From: Pseudomonadota bacterium | GTDB lineage: Bacteria > Pseudomonadota > Gammaproteobacteria > Burkholderiales > Burkholderiaceae_C | NCBI GenBank assembly: GCA_021846025.1 | Contig: JAJZDV010000002.1 | Coordinates: 1-57,650 of the forward strand | DNA: 57,650 nt | Direction: 5' to 3' | Part shown: in pieces, positions 17,040-26,841 of the stretch | Position numbering within the stretch: the first letter of the stretch is position 1 | Layout: every line of letters starts with the position of its first letter | Translations under genes and position numbers: made by a program | Notes under the pieces: model-generated | Databases searched by the model: none | What the model was told of the DNA's origin: nothing | What the model saw: the letters and a program-made list of their open reading frames with translations, nothing else

Positions 17040-19418
17040 TCAGACCTTGTGCACGGAAACCACACCGAACATGGGCCCGAGGCCCGCGGTCGCAGGGTGG
17101 GCTGTGGGGATGCGCGCCACGCCAGGGACCAGTCCGGCATCGCGCCGCACCGGCAACTCGGCACTGTTCCCACCCTGCTTGACGGTGACGCGATCGCCAG
17201 GTTGCAATCCCAGACGCTCCCAGGCGTCGGGCGGCAGTGCAATGTGCCCGGCCAGATGCGCATCGCGCGTTTGCTGCAGCGATGTTGAGCGGCGCACGAT
17301 GGCGTCGCTGCTGTAGATGGGCACTTCGGCCAAGCGCTCGAAGGCCTCGGTCGATTGGGCGACTGGATCGGGTGTGGCCGTCGACACGATGTCGAGATGG
17401 GCGGGCAGCGGCACATCCGGCTGATGTCGCAGCCTGGACACGATATCCATGCCCTGCAACGCCGCCTCGCGCACGGCCTCCAGGGTGTCGTATTCGAATC
17501 CTGCCAGTCCGAGCTGATCGGCCAGCACGCGCAAGACTTTCCAGGCGGGGCGCGAGAGTCCGGGACTGCCCACCACCGGATTGAAGGTTTGCAAAACGCC
17601 CTCGCAATTCACCAGGCTACCCGCAGTTTCGCTGAACGGCGCAATCGGCAACAGCACCTGGGCATAGTCGGTCGCGCCATGCCGGTAAGCACTCAAAGCC
17701 ACCACAAAGGCCGACTGGCGCATGGCCGCAATCGCCAGCGCTGCGTCCTGCGTGTCGAGTTCGGGTTCGACATTCAACAAGAGCATCGCCGCAGGAGGGG
17801 TACGCAGCATTTGGGCGGCGTTCAGGCCGCCCTGCCGCGGCGTGGCTCCAACGAGATGGGCGCCAACCGTGTTGCCGGCCTCAACGGTGTAGCCGAAGCT
17901 CGCGCCGGTGCTGGCGGCAATCCAGCGCCCCAGGGTTTCGAGTTGTGCTGCTTGCGGATGCTGCGCCGCGGCATTGCCCAGCAGCACGGCTTTGCGCTGT
18001 CCGGCCAGCAGACTCCGGGCCACGCGCTTGGCGGCTTCCCCGGCCTGCAATCCCAACAGCGCAGCCGGGGCCTGGATGCCCTGCTCTGCCGCAACGGCCG
18101 CAGCCACTTCGGCCAAGCCAAGCAACCACCGACTGGGCGGCAGCACCATGCGCGCATGCAGCGGCATGAGCGCGTCGTCGTCAGCCGCGTGCAGCAGACT
18201 GAGCTTGGCACCCGAGCGGGTGGCGCGGCGCAGCTTGGCGGCGAGCAAGGGATGGTCTTTGCGCAGGAACGAGCCGACGATCAGGGCCGACTGCAGATGC
18301 CGCACCTCGGCAATCGGCAGACCGAGCCAGGGAATGGCGGAGCCATGGGCACGAGCCGCATCCGCGGAAAAATCCGATTGGCGCAGGCGGAAGTCGATGT
18401 TCTCGCTGCCGAGCGCGCGCACCAGCTTGCTCAGCAGAAACAGCTCCTCCAGCGTGCTTTGCGGCGTGACCAGCCCGCCCAAGGCCTGCGGGCCATCGAC
18501 TTCGATCACGCGCTTGAGGCCCTGCGCCACATAGCCAAGCGCCGTGGGCCAGTCCGTCTCGCGCCATTGTTCGCCGTTGCGGATCATGGGCTGGGTCAGA
18601 CGCTCGGGGCTGTTGAGTCCTTCGTAGCTGAAGCGATCACGGTCGGAAATCCAGCATTCGTTGATGGCTTCGTTGTCTTGCGGCACCACGCGCATGACGC
18701 GGTTGTTCTTGACTTGCATCACCAGATTGCTGCCCAGGCTGTCGTGCGGGCTGACGGAGGCGCGACGCGAGAGTTCCCAGGTGCGTGCAGCGAATCGGAA
18801 GGGCTTGCTGGTCAGGGCCCCGACCGGGCAGATGTCGATCATGTTGCCCGAGAGCTCGGAGTCGATTGAGCCCTCGAGAAAGGTGGTGATTTCGGAATGC
18901 TCGCCACGGTTGGCCATGCCGAGTTCCATGATGCCCGCGACCTCCTGGCCGAAGCGCACGCAGCGCGTGCAGTGGATGCAGCGTGTCATCTCCTCCATGG
19001 CCACGAGAGGGCCGGCATTCTTGTGGAACACCACACGTTTTTCTTCGCTGTAGCGCGAGGACGAGGCGCCGTACCCCACGGCCAGATCTTGCAACTGGCA
19101 CTCGCCCCCCTGGTCGCAGATCGGGCAGTCGAGCGGATGGTTGATGAGCAGCAGTTCCATGACGCCCTTCTGCGCCTGGATGGCCTTTTCCGAATGGGTC
19201 CGCACGATCATGCCTTGGGCCACAGGAGTGGCACAGGCCGGCAACGGCTTGGGGGCTTTTTCCACGTCGACCAAGCACATGCGGCAATTGGCCGCGATGG
19301 ACAGCTTCGGGTGGTAACAGAAGTGAGGAACGTAAATGTCAAGTTTGTGCGTGGCATCCATCACCATGGAGCCCTCGGGCACTTCGACCTTGCGTCCGTC
19401 GATTTCCAGTTCAACCAT
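17040..19418 (-). CDS. nuoG: NADH-quinone oxidoreductase subunit G
   Basis: NuoG is the largest peripheral-arm subunit and carries iron-sulfur clusters on the path from NADH to quinone. The N-terminus has the [2Fe-2S] ligands C34, C45, C48 and C62 (N1b), followed by HPLDCPICDQGGECQLQDLA (N5) and MTRCIHCTRCVRFG with IDICPVGAL (N4). The extra CxxCxxxC motif for cluster N7 found in E. coli is absent; the aligned region reads RRASVSPHDSLGS. A molybdopterin-oxidoreductase-like domain follows but is probably catalytically inert. At 792 residues it is normal for betaproteobacteria. It follows nuoF after 46 bases. Confidence 0.97.
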   Translation of the reverse strand: MVELEIDGRKVEVPEGSMVMDATHKLDIYVPHFCYHPKLSIAANCRMCLVDVEKAPKPLPACATPVAQGMIVRTHSEKAIQAQKGVMELLLINHPLDCPICDQGGECQLQDLAVGYGASSSRYSEEKRVVFHKNAGPLVAMEEMTRCIHCTRCVRFGQEVAGIMELGMANRGEHSEITTFLEGSIDSELSGNMIDICPVGALTSKPFRFAARTWELSRRASVSPHDSLGSNLVMQVKNNRVMRVVPQDNEAINECWISDRDRFSYEGLNSPERLTQPMIRNGEQWRETDWPTALGYVAQGLKRVIEVDGPQALGGLVTPQSTLEELFLLSKLVRALGSENIDFRLRQSDFSADAARAHGSAIPWLGLPIAEVRHLQSALIVGSFLRKDHPLLAAKLRRATRSGAKLSLLHAADDDALMPLHARMVLPPSRWLLGLAEVAAAVAAEQGIQAPAALLGLQAGEAAKRVARSLLAGQRKAVLLGNAAAQHPQAAQLETLGRWIAASTGASFGYTVEAGNTVGAHLVGATPRQGGLNAAQMLRTPPAAMLLLNVEPELDTQDAALAIAAMRQSAFVVALSAYRHGATDYAQVLLPIAPFSETAGSLVNCEGVLQTFNPVVGSPGLSRPAWKVLRVLADQLGLAGFEYDTLEAVREAALQGMDIVSRLRHQPDVPLPAHLDIVSTATPDPVAQSTEAFERLAEVPIYSSDAIVRRSTSLQQTRDAHLAGHIALPPDAWERLGLQPGDRVTVKQGGNSAELPVRRDAGLVPGVARIPTAHPATAGLGPMFGVVSVHKV

Positions 19419-19464
19419 GTCGTGTCATCCTCGTGTGCAGGCGATGCAAGATGCTGAGCGATGT

Positions 19465-20799
19465 TCAGACATACGCCGGCACGATGCAGGTTTTGTGTTC
19501 GATGTGGTGTTCGAATTCGGCGCGGAAATGCTTGATGAAGGACTTGACCGGCATGGCCGCCGCATCCCCGAGGGCGCAAATGGTGCGCCCGGCGATGTTG
19601 TCGGACACCGAGTTGAGTGCCTCCAGGTCTTCCGGCCGCCCCTTTCCGTGCTCGATGCGGTGGACCATGCGGTACAGCCAGCCGGTGCCTTCGCGGCAAG
19701 GTGTGCACTGGCCGCAGGACTCGTGCTGATAGAAATAGGACAGGCGCATCAAGGACTTCACCATGCAACGCGTGTCGTTGAGCACAATGACCGCTCCAGA
19801 CCCCAGCATGGAGCCGGCCTTGGCGATGGAGTCGTAGTCCATCGTGCAGTCCATGACGATGTTGGCCGGCAGCACAGGTGCCGATGAGCCGCCGGGAATC
19901 ACGGCTTTGAGCGCACGACCCTCGCGCATGCCACCAGCGAGCGCCAGGAGTTTGGAGAAAGGTGTGCCCATCGGGACTTCATAGTTGCCGGGCAACGCAA
20001 CGTCGCCGGAAACCGAGTAGATCTTGGTGCCGCCGTTATTGGGTTTGCCGCATTCCAGATAGGCCTGTCCGCCGTTGCGGATGATCCAGGGTACTGCGGC
20101 AAAAGTCTCGGTGTTGTTGATGGTGGTGGGCTTGCCGTACAGGCCGAAACTGGCCGGGAACGGCGGTTTGAAACGGGGCTGGCCCTTCTTGCCTTCGAGC
20201 GACTCGAGAAGTGCGGTTTCCTCACCGCAGATGTAGGCACCGAACCCGTGCGAGGCGTGCAACTGAAAGCTGTAGGCGCTGCCGAGAATGTTGTCGCCGA
20301 GGTAGCCGGCGGCGCGCGCTTCGTCCAGAGCTTCTTCGAAGCGGTCGTAGTCCTCGAAGATTTCGCCGTGGATGTAGTTGTAGCCCACGCTGATGCCCAT
20401 GGCATAGGCGGCGATGATCATGCCTTCGATGACGATGTGCGGGTTAAAGCGCAGGATGTCACGATCTTTGAACGTACCCGGTTCGCCTTCGTCCGAATTG
20501 CACACCAGGTACTTCTGGCCCGGGAACTGACGCGGCATGAAACTCCACTTCAAGCCGGTTGGAAAGCCGGCGCCACCGCGCCCCCGCAAGGCCGAGAGCT
20601 TGACGTCGGCGATGACCTGCTCCGGGGTCATGCCCACGCCGCCATCGGCTCCAAGAATTTTGCGCAAGGCCAGGTAGCCGTCGCGAGCCACGTACTCGTC
20701 AAGGTGCCAGTTCTTGCCGTCCAACCCTTGCAGGATTTGCGGAGCGAGATGCCGGCCATGGAAACAGCTCTCCAGGCCCGTGGATGCATAGGCATTCAT
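19465..20799 (-). CDS. nuoF: NADH-quinone oxidoreductase subunit F, NADH/FMN-binding
   Basis: NuoF oxidises NADH with FMN and passes electrons to cluster N3. The FMN/NADH glycine-rich motif [15 protein letters not shown] is at about residues 71-85, and the N3 ligands are C362, C365 and C368 (SCGQCTPC) plus C409. The track ORF starts at 20877, inside nuoE, but the recognisable N-terminus is [18 protein letters not shown], giving 444 residues. This ATG overlaps the nuoE stop by 4 bases (ATGA), which supports the choice and implies coupled translation. Confidence 0.96.
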   Translation of the reverse strand: MNAYASTGLESCFHGRHLAPQILQGLDGKNWHLDEYVARDGYLALRKILGADGGVGMTPEQVIADVKLSALRGRGGAGFPTGLKWSFMPRQFPGQKYLVCNSDEGEPGTFKDRDILRFNPHIVIEGMIIAAYAMGISVGYNYIHGEIFEDYDRFEEALDEARAAGYLGDNILGSAYSFQLHASHGFGAYICGEETALLESLEGKKGQPRFKPPFPASFGLYGKPTTINNTETFAAVPWIIRNGGQAYLECGKPNNGGTKIYSVSGDVALPGNYEVPMGTPFSKLLALAGGMREGRALKAVIPGGSSAPVLPANIVMDCTMDYDSIAKAGSMLGSGAVIVLNDTRCMVKSLMRLSYFYQHESCGQCTPCREGTGWLYRMVHRIEHGKGRPEDLEALNSVSDNIAGRTICALGDAAAMPVKSFIKHFRAEFEHHIEHKTCIVPAYV

Positions 20800-21296
20800 G
20801 CTGCATCTCCCTTGGCCGCTTGACGACGCAAGTCGTCGATCAACAGGTCGATCTGCTCGTTGCCGAGAAAGCTGCACATGCGGCGGTCGTTCACCAGCGC
20901 CACGGGCGCGTCACCACAGGCACCGAGACATTCACTTTCCTGCAGCGTGAACACGCCGTCGGGCGTGGTTTCGCCCAGCGAGATGCCCAGCTTCTGGCTG
21001 ATGTAATGCAGAGCCTGCGCACCGCCACCGAGTTGGCAGGGCAGATTGGTGCAAACGTTGAGCTTGAAGCGCCCGACTGCACGGGTGTTGAACATGTTGT
21101 AGAAGGTCACGACCTCGTGCACGGCGATGGGCGGTATGCCGATGTAGTCGGCCACTTCGTGCTCGGACTCCGGCGAGATCCAGCCACGCTCGTGTTGCAC
21201 GATGGTCAGTGCCGCAATCACCGCGGACTGCCGCTGCTCGGCGGGGTACTTGGCCAGTTCGCGGTCGATGCGCCGGCGTGTGGTTTCAGACAGCAT
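20796..21296 (-). CDS. nuoE: NADH-quinone oxidoreductase subunit E, [2Fe-2S] thioredoxin-like
   Basis: NuoE carries the off-path [2Fe-2S] cluster N1a beside the FMN site. The four ligands are C82, C87, C123 and C127 ([11 protein letters not shown] and [11 protein letters not shown]). I start the gene at [18 protein letters not shown] (21296) instead of the track start 21362, because the extra residues would lie inside nuoD and the family begins here; the product has 166 residues. Four bases separate it from nuoD, and it overlaps nuoF by 4 bases. Confidence 0.96.
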   Translation of the reverse strand: MLSETTRRRIDRELAKYPAEQRQSAVIAALTIVQHERGWISPESEHEVADYIGIPPIAVHEVVTFYNMFNTRAVGRFKLNVCTNLPCQLGGGAQALHYISQKLGISLGETTPDGVFTLQESECLGACGDAPVALVNDRRMCSFLGNEQIDLLIDDLRRQAAKGDAA

Positions 21297-21300
21297 GGGT

Positions 21301-22554
21301 TTACCGATCAATTTCGCCGAACACAATATCCATCGTGCCGATGATGGCCACGGCATCTGCAATCATGTGGCCGCGGGACATTTCGTCCATCGCCGCCAGA
21401 TGCGGGAAACCTGGCGCGCGGATTTTCAGGCGGAAAGGCTTGTTGGCACCATCGGACACGACGTAAATGCCAAACTCGCCCTTGGGATGCTCCACCGCCG
21501 CGTACGACTGCCCTTCGGGCACATGAAAACCTTCGGAGAACAACTTGAAGTGGTGGATCAGCTCTTCCATGCTGGTCTTCATCTCGACCCGCGATGGCGG
21601 CGCAACCTTGTGGTTGGCGGTGATGACCGGCCCGGGATTGGCGCGCAGCCAGGCCACGCACTGCTGAATGATGCGGTTGGATTGCCGCATTTCCTCCATG
21701 CGCACCAGATAGCGGTCATAGCAGTCACCCTCCTGGCCGACCGGCACGTCGAACTCCATGCGGTCATAGACGTCGTAAGGCTGGTTCTTGCGCAAGTCCC
21801 AGACGATGCCGGAGCCTCTGAGCATCGGGCCACTGAATCCAAGCTGCAACGCGCGCTCGGGGCTGACAACACCGATGCCCACGGTGCGTTGTTTCCAGAT
21901 GCGGTTGTCGGTCAGCAGGGTTTCGTACTCGTCGACGTATTTGGGAAAGCGCTGTGTGAAGTCGTCGATGAAATCCAGCAGCGAGCCCTGACGGTTGCTG
22001 TTGAGGGCCTTGGTATCGCGCGGGCCGTGCACACTGGACTCGCGGTACTGGGGCACAACGTCGGGCAGGTCGCGGTAGACGCCTCCCGGCCGGAAATAGG
22101 CCGCATGCATGCGCGCACCCGATGCCGCCTCGTACATGTCGAACAGGTCTTCACGCTCGCGAAAGGCGTAGAGGAAGATGGTCATGGCGCCGCAATCCAG
22201 ACCGTGTGCGCCGAGCCACAGCAAGTGGTTCAACAGGCGCGTGATCTCCGCGAACATGACGCGGATGTACTGCGCGCGCACGGGCACGTCGACACCCAGC
22301 AATTTCTCGATCGCCAGGACATAGGCGTGCTCGTTGCACATCATCGAGACATAGTCGAGCCGGTCCATGTACGGCAGCGCCTGCATGTAGGTGCGCGTCT
22401 CGGCCAGTTTCTCGGTGGCGCGATGCAGCAGGCCGATATGTGGATCAGCGCGCTGGATGACTTCGCCGTCGAGTTCCAGCACCAGGCGCAGCACGCCGTG
22501 TGCTGCCGGGTGCTGCGGTCCGAAGTTGAGGGTGTAGTTCTTGATCTCGGCCAT
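21301..22554 (-). CDS. nuoD: NADH-quinone oxidoreductase subunit D
   Basis: NuoD is the 49-kDa-type subunit that, with NuoB and NuoH, forms the quinone reduction site. The 417-residue sequence has [20 protein letters not shown] near the N-terminus, containing the loop His that contacts ubiquinone, and [20 protein letters not shown]. The C-terminal PRGEFG-type stretch reads [20 protein letters not shown], and it ends IVFGEIDR as most NuoD proteins do. It is a separate gene, not fused to nuoC as in E. coli, and starts 16 bases after nuoC. Confidence 0.97.
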   Translation of the reverse strand: MAEIKNYTLNFGPQHPAAHGVLRLVLELDGEVIQRADPHIGLLHRATEKLAETRTYMQALPYMDRLDYVSMMCNEHAYVLAIEKLLGVDVPVRAQYIRVMFAEITRLLNHLLWLGAHGLDCGAMTIFLYAFREREDLFDMYEAASGARMHAAYFRPGGVYRDLPDVVPQYRESSVHGPRDTKALNSNRQGSLLDFIDDFTQRFPKYVDEYETLLTDNRIWKQRTVGIGVVSPERALQLGFSGPMLRGSGIVWDLRKNQPYDVYDRMEFDVPVGQEGDCYDRYLVRMEEMRQSNRIIQQCVAWLRANPGPVITANHKVAPPSRVEMKTSMEELIHHFKLFSEGFHVPEGQSYAAVEHPKGEFGIYVVSDGANKPFRLKIRAPGFPHLAAMDEMSRGHMIADAVAIIGTMDIVFGEIDR

Positions 22555-22570
22555 GGTCGTCCAGGATGGT

Positions 22571-23203
22571 TCAGGCCGTGGGGCTCGCGGGCTTGGAACC
22601 GACCGGCTTGAGTCCGCCGTAGCCGGCTTCGCGCACGATGCGCGGCACGATCTCGCGCGGCTCGATCGTCACGGGCTGGTAGATGACACGACGACGCTCG
22701 GGGTCGTAGCGCATCTCGACCGTGCCGCTGATGGGGAAGTCCTTGCGGAAGGGGTGGCCGATGAAACCGTAGTCGGTCAGCAAGCGCCGCAAGTCATTGT
22801 GGCCTTCGAACACGACACCGTAGAGGTCGAAGGCTTCGCGTTCGTACCAGTTGGCGCTGCTCCAGAGAGGATCGATCGAAGGCACGACCGGCATCTCGTC
22901 GTCGTCGGCCCACATCCGCACTCGGACACGCTGATTGAGGCTGACCGAAAGCAGGTGCAGCACGACGGCGAAGCGCTTGCCTTGCCAGGGTCCGTTGGCG
23001 TAGCCGTGGTAGTCGACGACACAAAGGTCGATGAGTTGCTCAAAGCGCAGCGACGCCTGATCGCGCAGGATGGAGCATGCGTCAAGGTAGGAAGCCGGCG
23101 GAACATCGATGGTGATTGCGTCCACAGCCCGCGCCATGGATGCGATGCGCTCGCCCAGTTGTTGCTGCAGATCGTGCTGGAGTTGTTCAAGTTTGCTGGG
23201 CAT
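22571..23203 (-). CDS. nuoC: NADH-quinone oxidoreductase subunit C
   Basis: NuoC is the 30-kDa-type peripheral-arm scaffold subunit that packs against NuoD and NuoI. The 210-residue protein contains the diagnostic motif [20 protein letters not shown] followed by [20 protein letters not shown]. The N-terminal 30 residues ([18 protein letters not shown]) are Gln/Leu-rich and variable in the family. It lies 52 bases after nuoB, the longest spacing in the first part of the operon. Confidence 0.96.
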   Translation of the reverse strand: MPSKLEQLQHDLQQQLGERIASMARAVDAITIDVPPASYLDACSILRDQASLRFEQLIDLCVVDYHGYANGPWQGKRFAVVLHLLSVSLNQRVRVRMWADDDEMPVVPSIDPLWSSANWYEREAFDLYGVVFEGHNDLRRLLTDYGFIGHPFRKDFPISGTVEMRYDPERRRVIYQPVTIEPREIVPRIVREAGYGGLKPVGSKPASPTA

Positions 23204-23255
23204 CGGTGTGTGCAGGAATGACGCTGGATTCAGTTCTCAGCCGGGCGAGACGGGC

Positions 23256-23732
23256 TCAACGCGCGATCGTGTTGGTTCGACGAATCTTGTTTTGCAACTG
23301 GATGAGACCGTAGAGCAGCGCTTCGGCCGTGGGCGGGCAGCCCGGGACGTAAACATCGACCGGCACGATGCGGTCGCAACCGCGCACGACGGAATAGGAG
23401 TAGTGGTAATAACCTCCACCGTTGGCGCAGGAACCCATGGACAGCACCCATCGCGGTTCGGCCATCTGGTCGTACACCTTGCGCAGCGCCGGTGCCATTT
23501 TGTTGCACAACGTTCCGGCAACGATCATCAGATCGGACTGGCGCGGGCTGGGCCGGAAGACGATGCCGAAGCGGTCAAGGTCATAGCGCGCGGCGCCGGC
23601 GTGCATCATCTCGACCGCGCAACAGGCCAGACCGAAAGTCATGGGCCAGAGTGAACCGGTGCGTGTCCAGTTGATCAGCTTGTCCGCCGATGTGGTGATG
23701 AATCCTTCGTTCAGGACGCCTTCGATGCTCAT
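23256..23732 (-). CDS. nuoB: NADH-quinone oxidoreductase subunit B, terminal [4Fe-4S] cluster N2
   Basis: NuoB binds cluster N2, the direct electron donor to quinone. The N2 ligands are the tandem C37-C38 ([11 protein letters not shown]), C102 ([18 protein letters not shown]) and C132 ([11 protein letters not shown]). The 158 residues match the family length. It follows nuoA by 27 bases. All conserved elements are present. Confidence 0.97.
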   Translation of the reverse strand: MSIEGVLNEGFITTSADKLINWTRTGSLWPMTFGLACCAVEMMHAGAARYDLDRFGIVFRPSPRQSDLMIVAGTLCNKMAPALRKVYDQMAEPRWVLSMGSCANGGGYYHYSYSVVRGCDRIVPVDVYVPGCPPTAEALLYGLIQLQNKIRRTNTIAR

Positions 23733-23759
23733 GCTTGTTCCCCAAGGTGCAAACCGAGA

Positions 23760-24119
23760 TTACTCCCAGTCCAGCGCCCCCTTTTTCCATTCGTAGATAA
23801 AGCCCACCACAAGAATGGACAGAAAGATCATCATGGCCCAGAACCCCGTTGCCCCCACCTGCTTGAGCACCACGGCCCAGGGGAAAAGGAAGGCGATTTC
23901 CAGATCGAACAGAATGAACAGGATGGCTACGAGGTAATAACGCACATCGAATTTCATGCGCGCATCTTCAAACGCCTCGAAGCCGCATTCATAGGGCGCA
24001 TTCTTGGAACTGTCGGGACGGCTGGGACCGAGAAGACGACCCAAAGCCAGCGGCGCGATGCCCACGCCGGTACCGACCAGAATGAAGAGCAAAACCGGCA
24101 AATATTGCTCAAGAAACAT
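23760..24119 (-). CDS. nuoA: NADH-quinone oxidoreductase subunit A
   Basis: NuoA (ND3 homologue) is a three-helix subunit whose first cytoplasmic loop senses quinone-site changes. That loop is seen as [20 protein letters not shown], with the conserved Cys, followed by [20 protein letters not shown]. At 119 residues it is normal. It is the first nuo gene and has a strong ribosome-binding site (AAGGAGGAGG) just before its ATG. A tRNA-Leu gene lies 146 bases upstream in the same direction with no clear terminator between, so some nuo transcription may come from the tRNA promoter or further upstream. Confidence 0.97.
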   Translation of the reverse strand: MFLEQYLPVLLFILVGTGVGIAPLALGRLLGPSRPDSSKNAPYECGFEAFEDARMKFDVRYYLVAILFILFDLEIAFLFPWAVVLKQVGATGFWAMMIFLSILVVGFIYEWKKGALDWE

Positions 24120-24265
24120 CAGGCCTCCTCCTTGTGAATCCGTCGCTGCAAACCGGAAATCCGCCAGCTAGCACCCTGTTTGACACCGTCAGCCCCGAAC
24201 CCGTCGCCGCGCCGCTGAAGCGTAGGCGAGAGCCGTTGTTTATTGTTTGATGTACTGCAACATTT

Positions 24266-24350
24266 TGGTGCCGACGGCGAGACTCGAACTCGCACAGCTT
24301 TCGCCACTACCCCCTCAAGATAGCGTGTCTACCAATTTCACCACGTCGGC
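24266..24350 (-). tRNA. tRNA-Leu, anticodon GAG
   Basis: Read on the minus strand, the 85-base sequence begins GCCGACGTGGTGAAATTGGT and ends with GTTCGAGTCTCGCCGTCGGC followed by A and an encoded CCA. The acceptor stem GCCGACG pairs perfectly with CGTCGGC. The anticodon stem CTATC/GGTAG encloses the loop TTGAGGG, giving anticodon GAG (leucine, CUC/CUU codons). A long variable arm and the T-loop GTTCGAGTC are present, as expected of a class II tRNA. Its position between secG and nuoA is usual for Burkholderiales. Confidence 0.95.
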
Positions 24351-24406
24351 AAAACTTCGATCAGTTTGCTGTGTTGCAAACCTTCATGGATGCAACCAAA
24401 CTCTGC

Positions 24407-24436
24407 ATTTTAGTCACCTTGCGAGCTTCCAAGCAA
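24407..24436 (-). promoter_or_regulatory. Probable sigma70 promoter of tRNA-Leu
   Basis: On the minus strand TTGCTT (24436-24431) is followed after 18 bases by TAAAAT (24412-24407), a fair -35/-10 pair. Transcription would start about 50 bases before the tRNA 5' end. A GTTGCA/TGCAAC inverted repeat lies in the short leader that would be removed by processing. Confidence 0.5.
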
Positions 24437-24532
24437 CGCACTGCCATGCCTGATTGCGCAACGACAAGTTTCACGAGCGGAGCAGATTGACAAGCCGCCG
24501 GACATGATGTTTTTGCGATGCAGCATGGGGAC

Positions 24533-24988
24533 TTACTTTGCGCCACTCGACTTCGGCGCGGGCGCTGCAACGGGCTGGACTGCCGGCTGAGCCTCTGAAG
24601 CGACCTGGGCTGCGGGACCTGCGCCAGGAATTTGAGCGATGCCGGCGGGCACGGACGATGCCGTCGGCTTGGCCGCAGCGCTGGCCGCCTGTGTCGTCAC
24701 AGGGTTCTCGGTACCGGCCAGTTTGCTCATCAAGCCGCCGCCCTCACCTGGCTGATTGCCAAAATAGGCCAGCGCCAGCGTACAAACAAAAAAAAGTGTG
24801 GCCGCGGCCGCCGTGCTGCGGCTGAGAAAATTGGCAGAGCCGGTGGCACCGAACAGGCTTCCGGATGAGCCGGAACCGAACGATGCCCCCATATCGGCAC
24901 CCTTGCCATGCTGCATGAGAATCAAGCCGACCATGGCGAGCGCGGACAGGATTTGAATGACGAGGATGAGGGTCAGAGCGATATGCAT
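24533..24988 (-). CDS. secG: Preprotein translocase subunit SecG
   Basis: SecG is the small SecYEG subunit that assists SecA-driven protein export across the inner membrane. Two membrane helices are visible (ALTLILVIQILSALAMVGLI and AAAATLFFVCTLALAYFG), separated by the conserved loop LMQHGKGADMGASFGSGSSG. Beyond about residue 80 there is an Ala/Pro/Gln-rich tail of some 70 residues, a frequent addition in betaproteobacterial SecG. It lies 30 bases downstream of tpiA and upstream of the tRNA-Leu gene. Confidence 0.95.
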   Translation of the reverse strand: MHIALTLILVIQILSALAMVGLILMQHGKGADMGASFGSGSSGSLFGATGSANFLSRSTAAAATLFFVCTLALAYFGNQPGEGGGLMSKLAGTENPVTTQAASAAAKPTASSVPAGIAQIPGAGPAAQVASEAQPAVQPVAAPAPKSSGAK

Positions 24989-25018
24989 GATTGAATCGGA
25001 TGGGATCGGGTTGCGGCT

Positions 25019-25768
25019 TCAGGCAGAAAACCTGGCTGCATCAACAACGGCGAGGAAATCGGCAGCTTTCAGCGAAGCCCCGCCAATCAGCCCGCCATCG
25101 ATATCCGGCTGGGCAAAAAGTTCGGCAGCGTTGTCGGGTTTGACACTGCCACCGTAGAGCAGGCGGATGCCAACCGCATTGGAATGATGGCGAATGGCAC
25201 GCTGGCGTATGAAGGCATGCACCTGCTGCGCCTGCATCGGGCTTGCGGTGCGCCCCGTGCCGATGGCCCAGACAGGTTCGTAGGCCAGGACGATCTGGTG
25301 GATGCGTTGGCCCAACAGCATGAATACCGCGTCGAGCTGCGTCCCGACAACGGCCTCGGTTTGGCCATGCTCGCGCTGTTCCAGGGTTTCGCCAACGCAG
25401 ACAATGGGCGTCATGCCGGCGTCCAGAGCGCGCTGCGCCTTGATGGCCACCGTGCTGTCGTCCTCGCAGAAGCTGGCGCGACGCTCGGAATGCCCAACGA
25501 TGACGTGGCCACAAGCGAAATCGCGCAGCATGTTCGCCGACACTTCCCCGGTGTACGGGCCTTGTTCATGCGCGGAACAGTCCTGGGCACCGAGATTGAT
25601 GGCCGTTCCGGCCAGCAATCCCTGCGCCTGCGCCAGGTAAGGGCCGGGGACGCACACGACCACGTCGCAAACAGGCGCGGGAGCGGCAACCAAAGCATCC
25701 AGCAGAACCTTGTTGGCGGCCAGCGAGCCGTGCATTTTCCAGTTGCCAGCAACCATCTTGCGACGCAT
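25019..25768 (-). CDS. tpiA: Triose-phosphate isomerase
   Basis: This glycolytic/gluconeogenic enzyme interconverts dihydroxyacetone phosphate and glyceraldehyde 3-phosphate. Visible motifs are [10 protein letters not shown] with the substrate Lys, the electrophilic His region [11 protein letters not shown], the catalytic Glu in [20 protein letters not shown] (with loop 6) and the phosphate-binding [11 protein letters not shown]. The track ORF begins at 25810, which would overlap the upstream gene; I choose [11 protein letters not shown] at 25768, giving 249 residues, the usual length. It is followed by secG after 30 bases. Confidence 0.96.
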   Translation of the reverse strand: MRRKMVAGNWKMHGSLAANKVLLDALVAAPAPVCDVVVCVPGPYLAQAQGLLAGTAINLGAQDCSAHEQGPYTGEVSANMLRDFACGHVIVGHSERRASFCEDDSTVAIKAQRALDAGMTPIVCVGETLEQREHGQTEAVVGTQLDAVFMLLGQRIHQIVLAYEPVWAIGTGRTASPMQAQQVHAFIRQRAIRHHSNAVGIRLLYGGSVKPDNAAELFAQPDIDGGLIGGASLKAADFLAVVDAARFSA

Positions 25769-25800
25769 CTTGTGGGGCCCCGTCGGTGAATGCTCTTGAA

Positions 25801-26790
25801 TCAGGGCCACGACAGCACGATCTTGCCAATGTGCTGACCGGCTTCCATCAGCGCGTGCGCCTGGGCCACCTGCTCGGCCGGCAACACGGCATGCACATGC
25901 GGCCGAACCCGGCCGGCTTCAATCTGAGGCCAGACCTTCTCACGCAAGGCCAGCGCCACGCCCGACTTGAAGGCCACGCTTCGGGCCCGCAAGGTTGAGC
26001 CCGTGATGGTCAGGCGGCGACGCATCAGCAGCGCGGCATCGAACCCTGCCGCAGTGCCGCCTTGCACTGCGATGATGACCAGGCGGCCGTCTTCTGCCAT
26101 GCAACCGAGTTCGCGTGCCACGTAGTCACCGGCAACCATGTCGAGCAGCACATCGACGCCTCGTCCCTTGGTGTGCTCCTGCACCTGCTCGGCAAAATCC
26201 TGCGTGCGGTAATTGATGGCGCGCACCGCACCGAGATCCAGACAAGCCTGGCATTTCACGTCCGAGCCGGCAGTCGCCCATACGGTGGCGCCGAATGCAT
26301 GCGCCAGTTGAATGGCCGTGGTGCCGATACCGCTCGTGCCACCCTGAACCATCAGCAACTCGCCGGCCTTGAGTGCGCCACGCTCGAACACGTTGTGCCA
26401 GACCGTGAAATAGGTCTCGGGCAGCGCGGCGGCCTCGGCGTCGCTCAGTATCTCCGGCACGGGAAGACACTGGCCCACTGGAGCTACGCAATACTCGGCA
26501 TAGCCGCCGCCCGTCAGCAAGGCGCAAACCCGCTGGCCGGTGCGCAGTGTGGACCCTTGCAGATCACCGCCGAGCACTTCGCCGCAAACCTCGAGACCTG
26601 GAATGTCGGAGGCGCCAGGCGGCGGCGGGTACAGGCCTTTGCGCTGCAATACATCCGGCCGGTTGATGCCGAATGCACGGACCCGCAGCAGCACCTCCCC
26701 AGGCCCGGGTTCGGGTCGTTCGCGACTCACCCAGCGAAGGGCCTCCGGCGGGCCGGGTCGACTGATCTCGGCAACGAGCATGGATGTCAT
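25801..26790 (-). CDS. PIG3/zeta-crystallin-like NAD(P)H quinone oxidoreductase (MDR family)
   Basis: This is a medium-chain dehydrogenase/reductase of the quinone-reductase branch without zinc ligands. The N-terminal GroES-like domain has [20 protein letters not shown] and the Pro-rich loop [19 protein letters not shown] typical of the PIG3 group; the Rossmann domain has [20 protein letters not shown] for NADPH. About 330 residues. I use the ATG at 26790 (MTSMLVAEI); the track start 26805 adds only five residues and cannot be excluded. It lies between pnp and tpiA, a position kept in Burkholderiales. The physiological substrate is unknown. Confidence 0.87.
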   Translation of the reverse strand: MTSMLVAEISRPGPPEALRWVSRERPEPGPGEVLLRVRAFGINRPDVLQRKGLYPPPPGASDIPGLEVCGEVLGGDLQGSTLRTGQRVCALLTGGGYAEYCVAPVGQCLPVPEILSDAEAAALPETYFTVWHNVFERGALKAGELLMVQGGTSGIGTTAIQLAHAFGATVWATAGSDVKCQACLDLGAVRAINYRTQDFAEQVQEHTKGRGVDVLLDMVAGDYVARELGCMAEDGRLVIIAVQGGTAAGFDAALLMRRRLTITGSTLRARSVAFKSGVALALREKVWPQIEAGRVRPHVHAVLPAEQVAQAHALMEAGQHIGKIVLSWP

Positions 26791-26841
26791 GGCAGTTCCG
26801 TGCAATGGGACGTCGTGTGGCGCTTGGCTAGGTCGGCTCGA

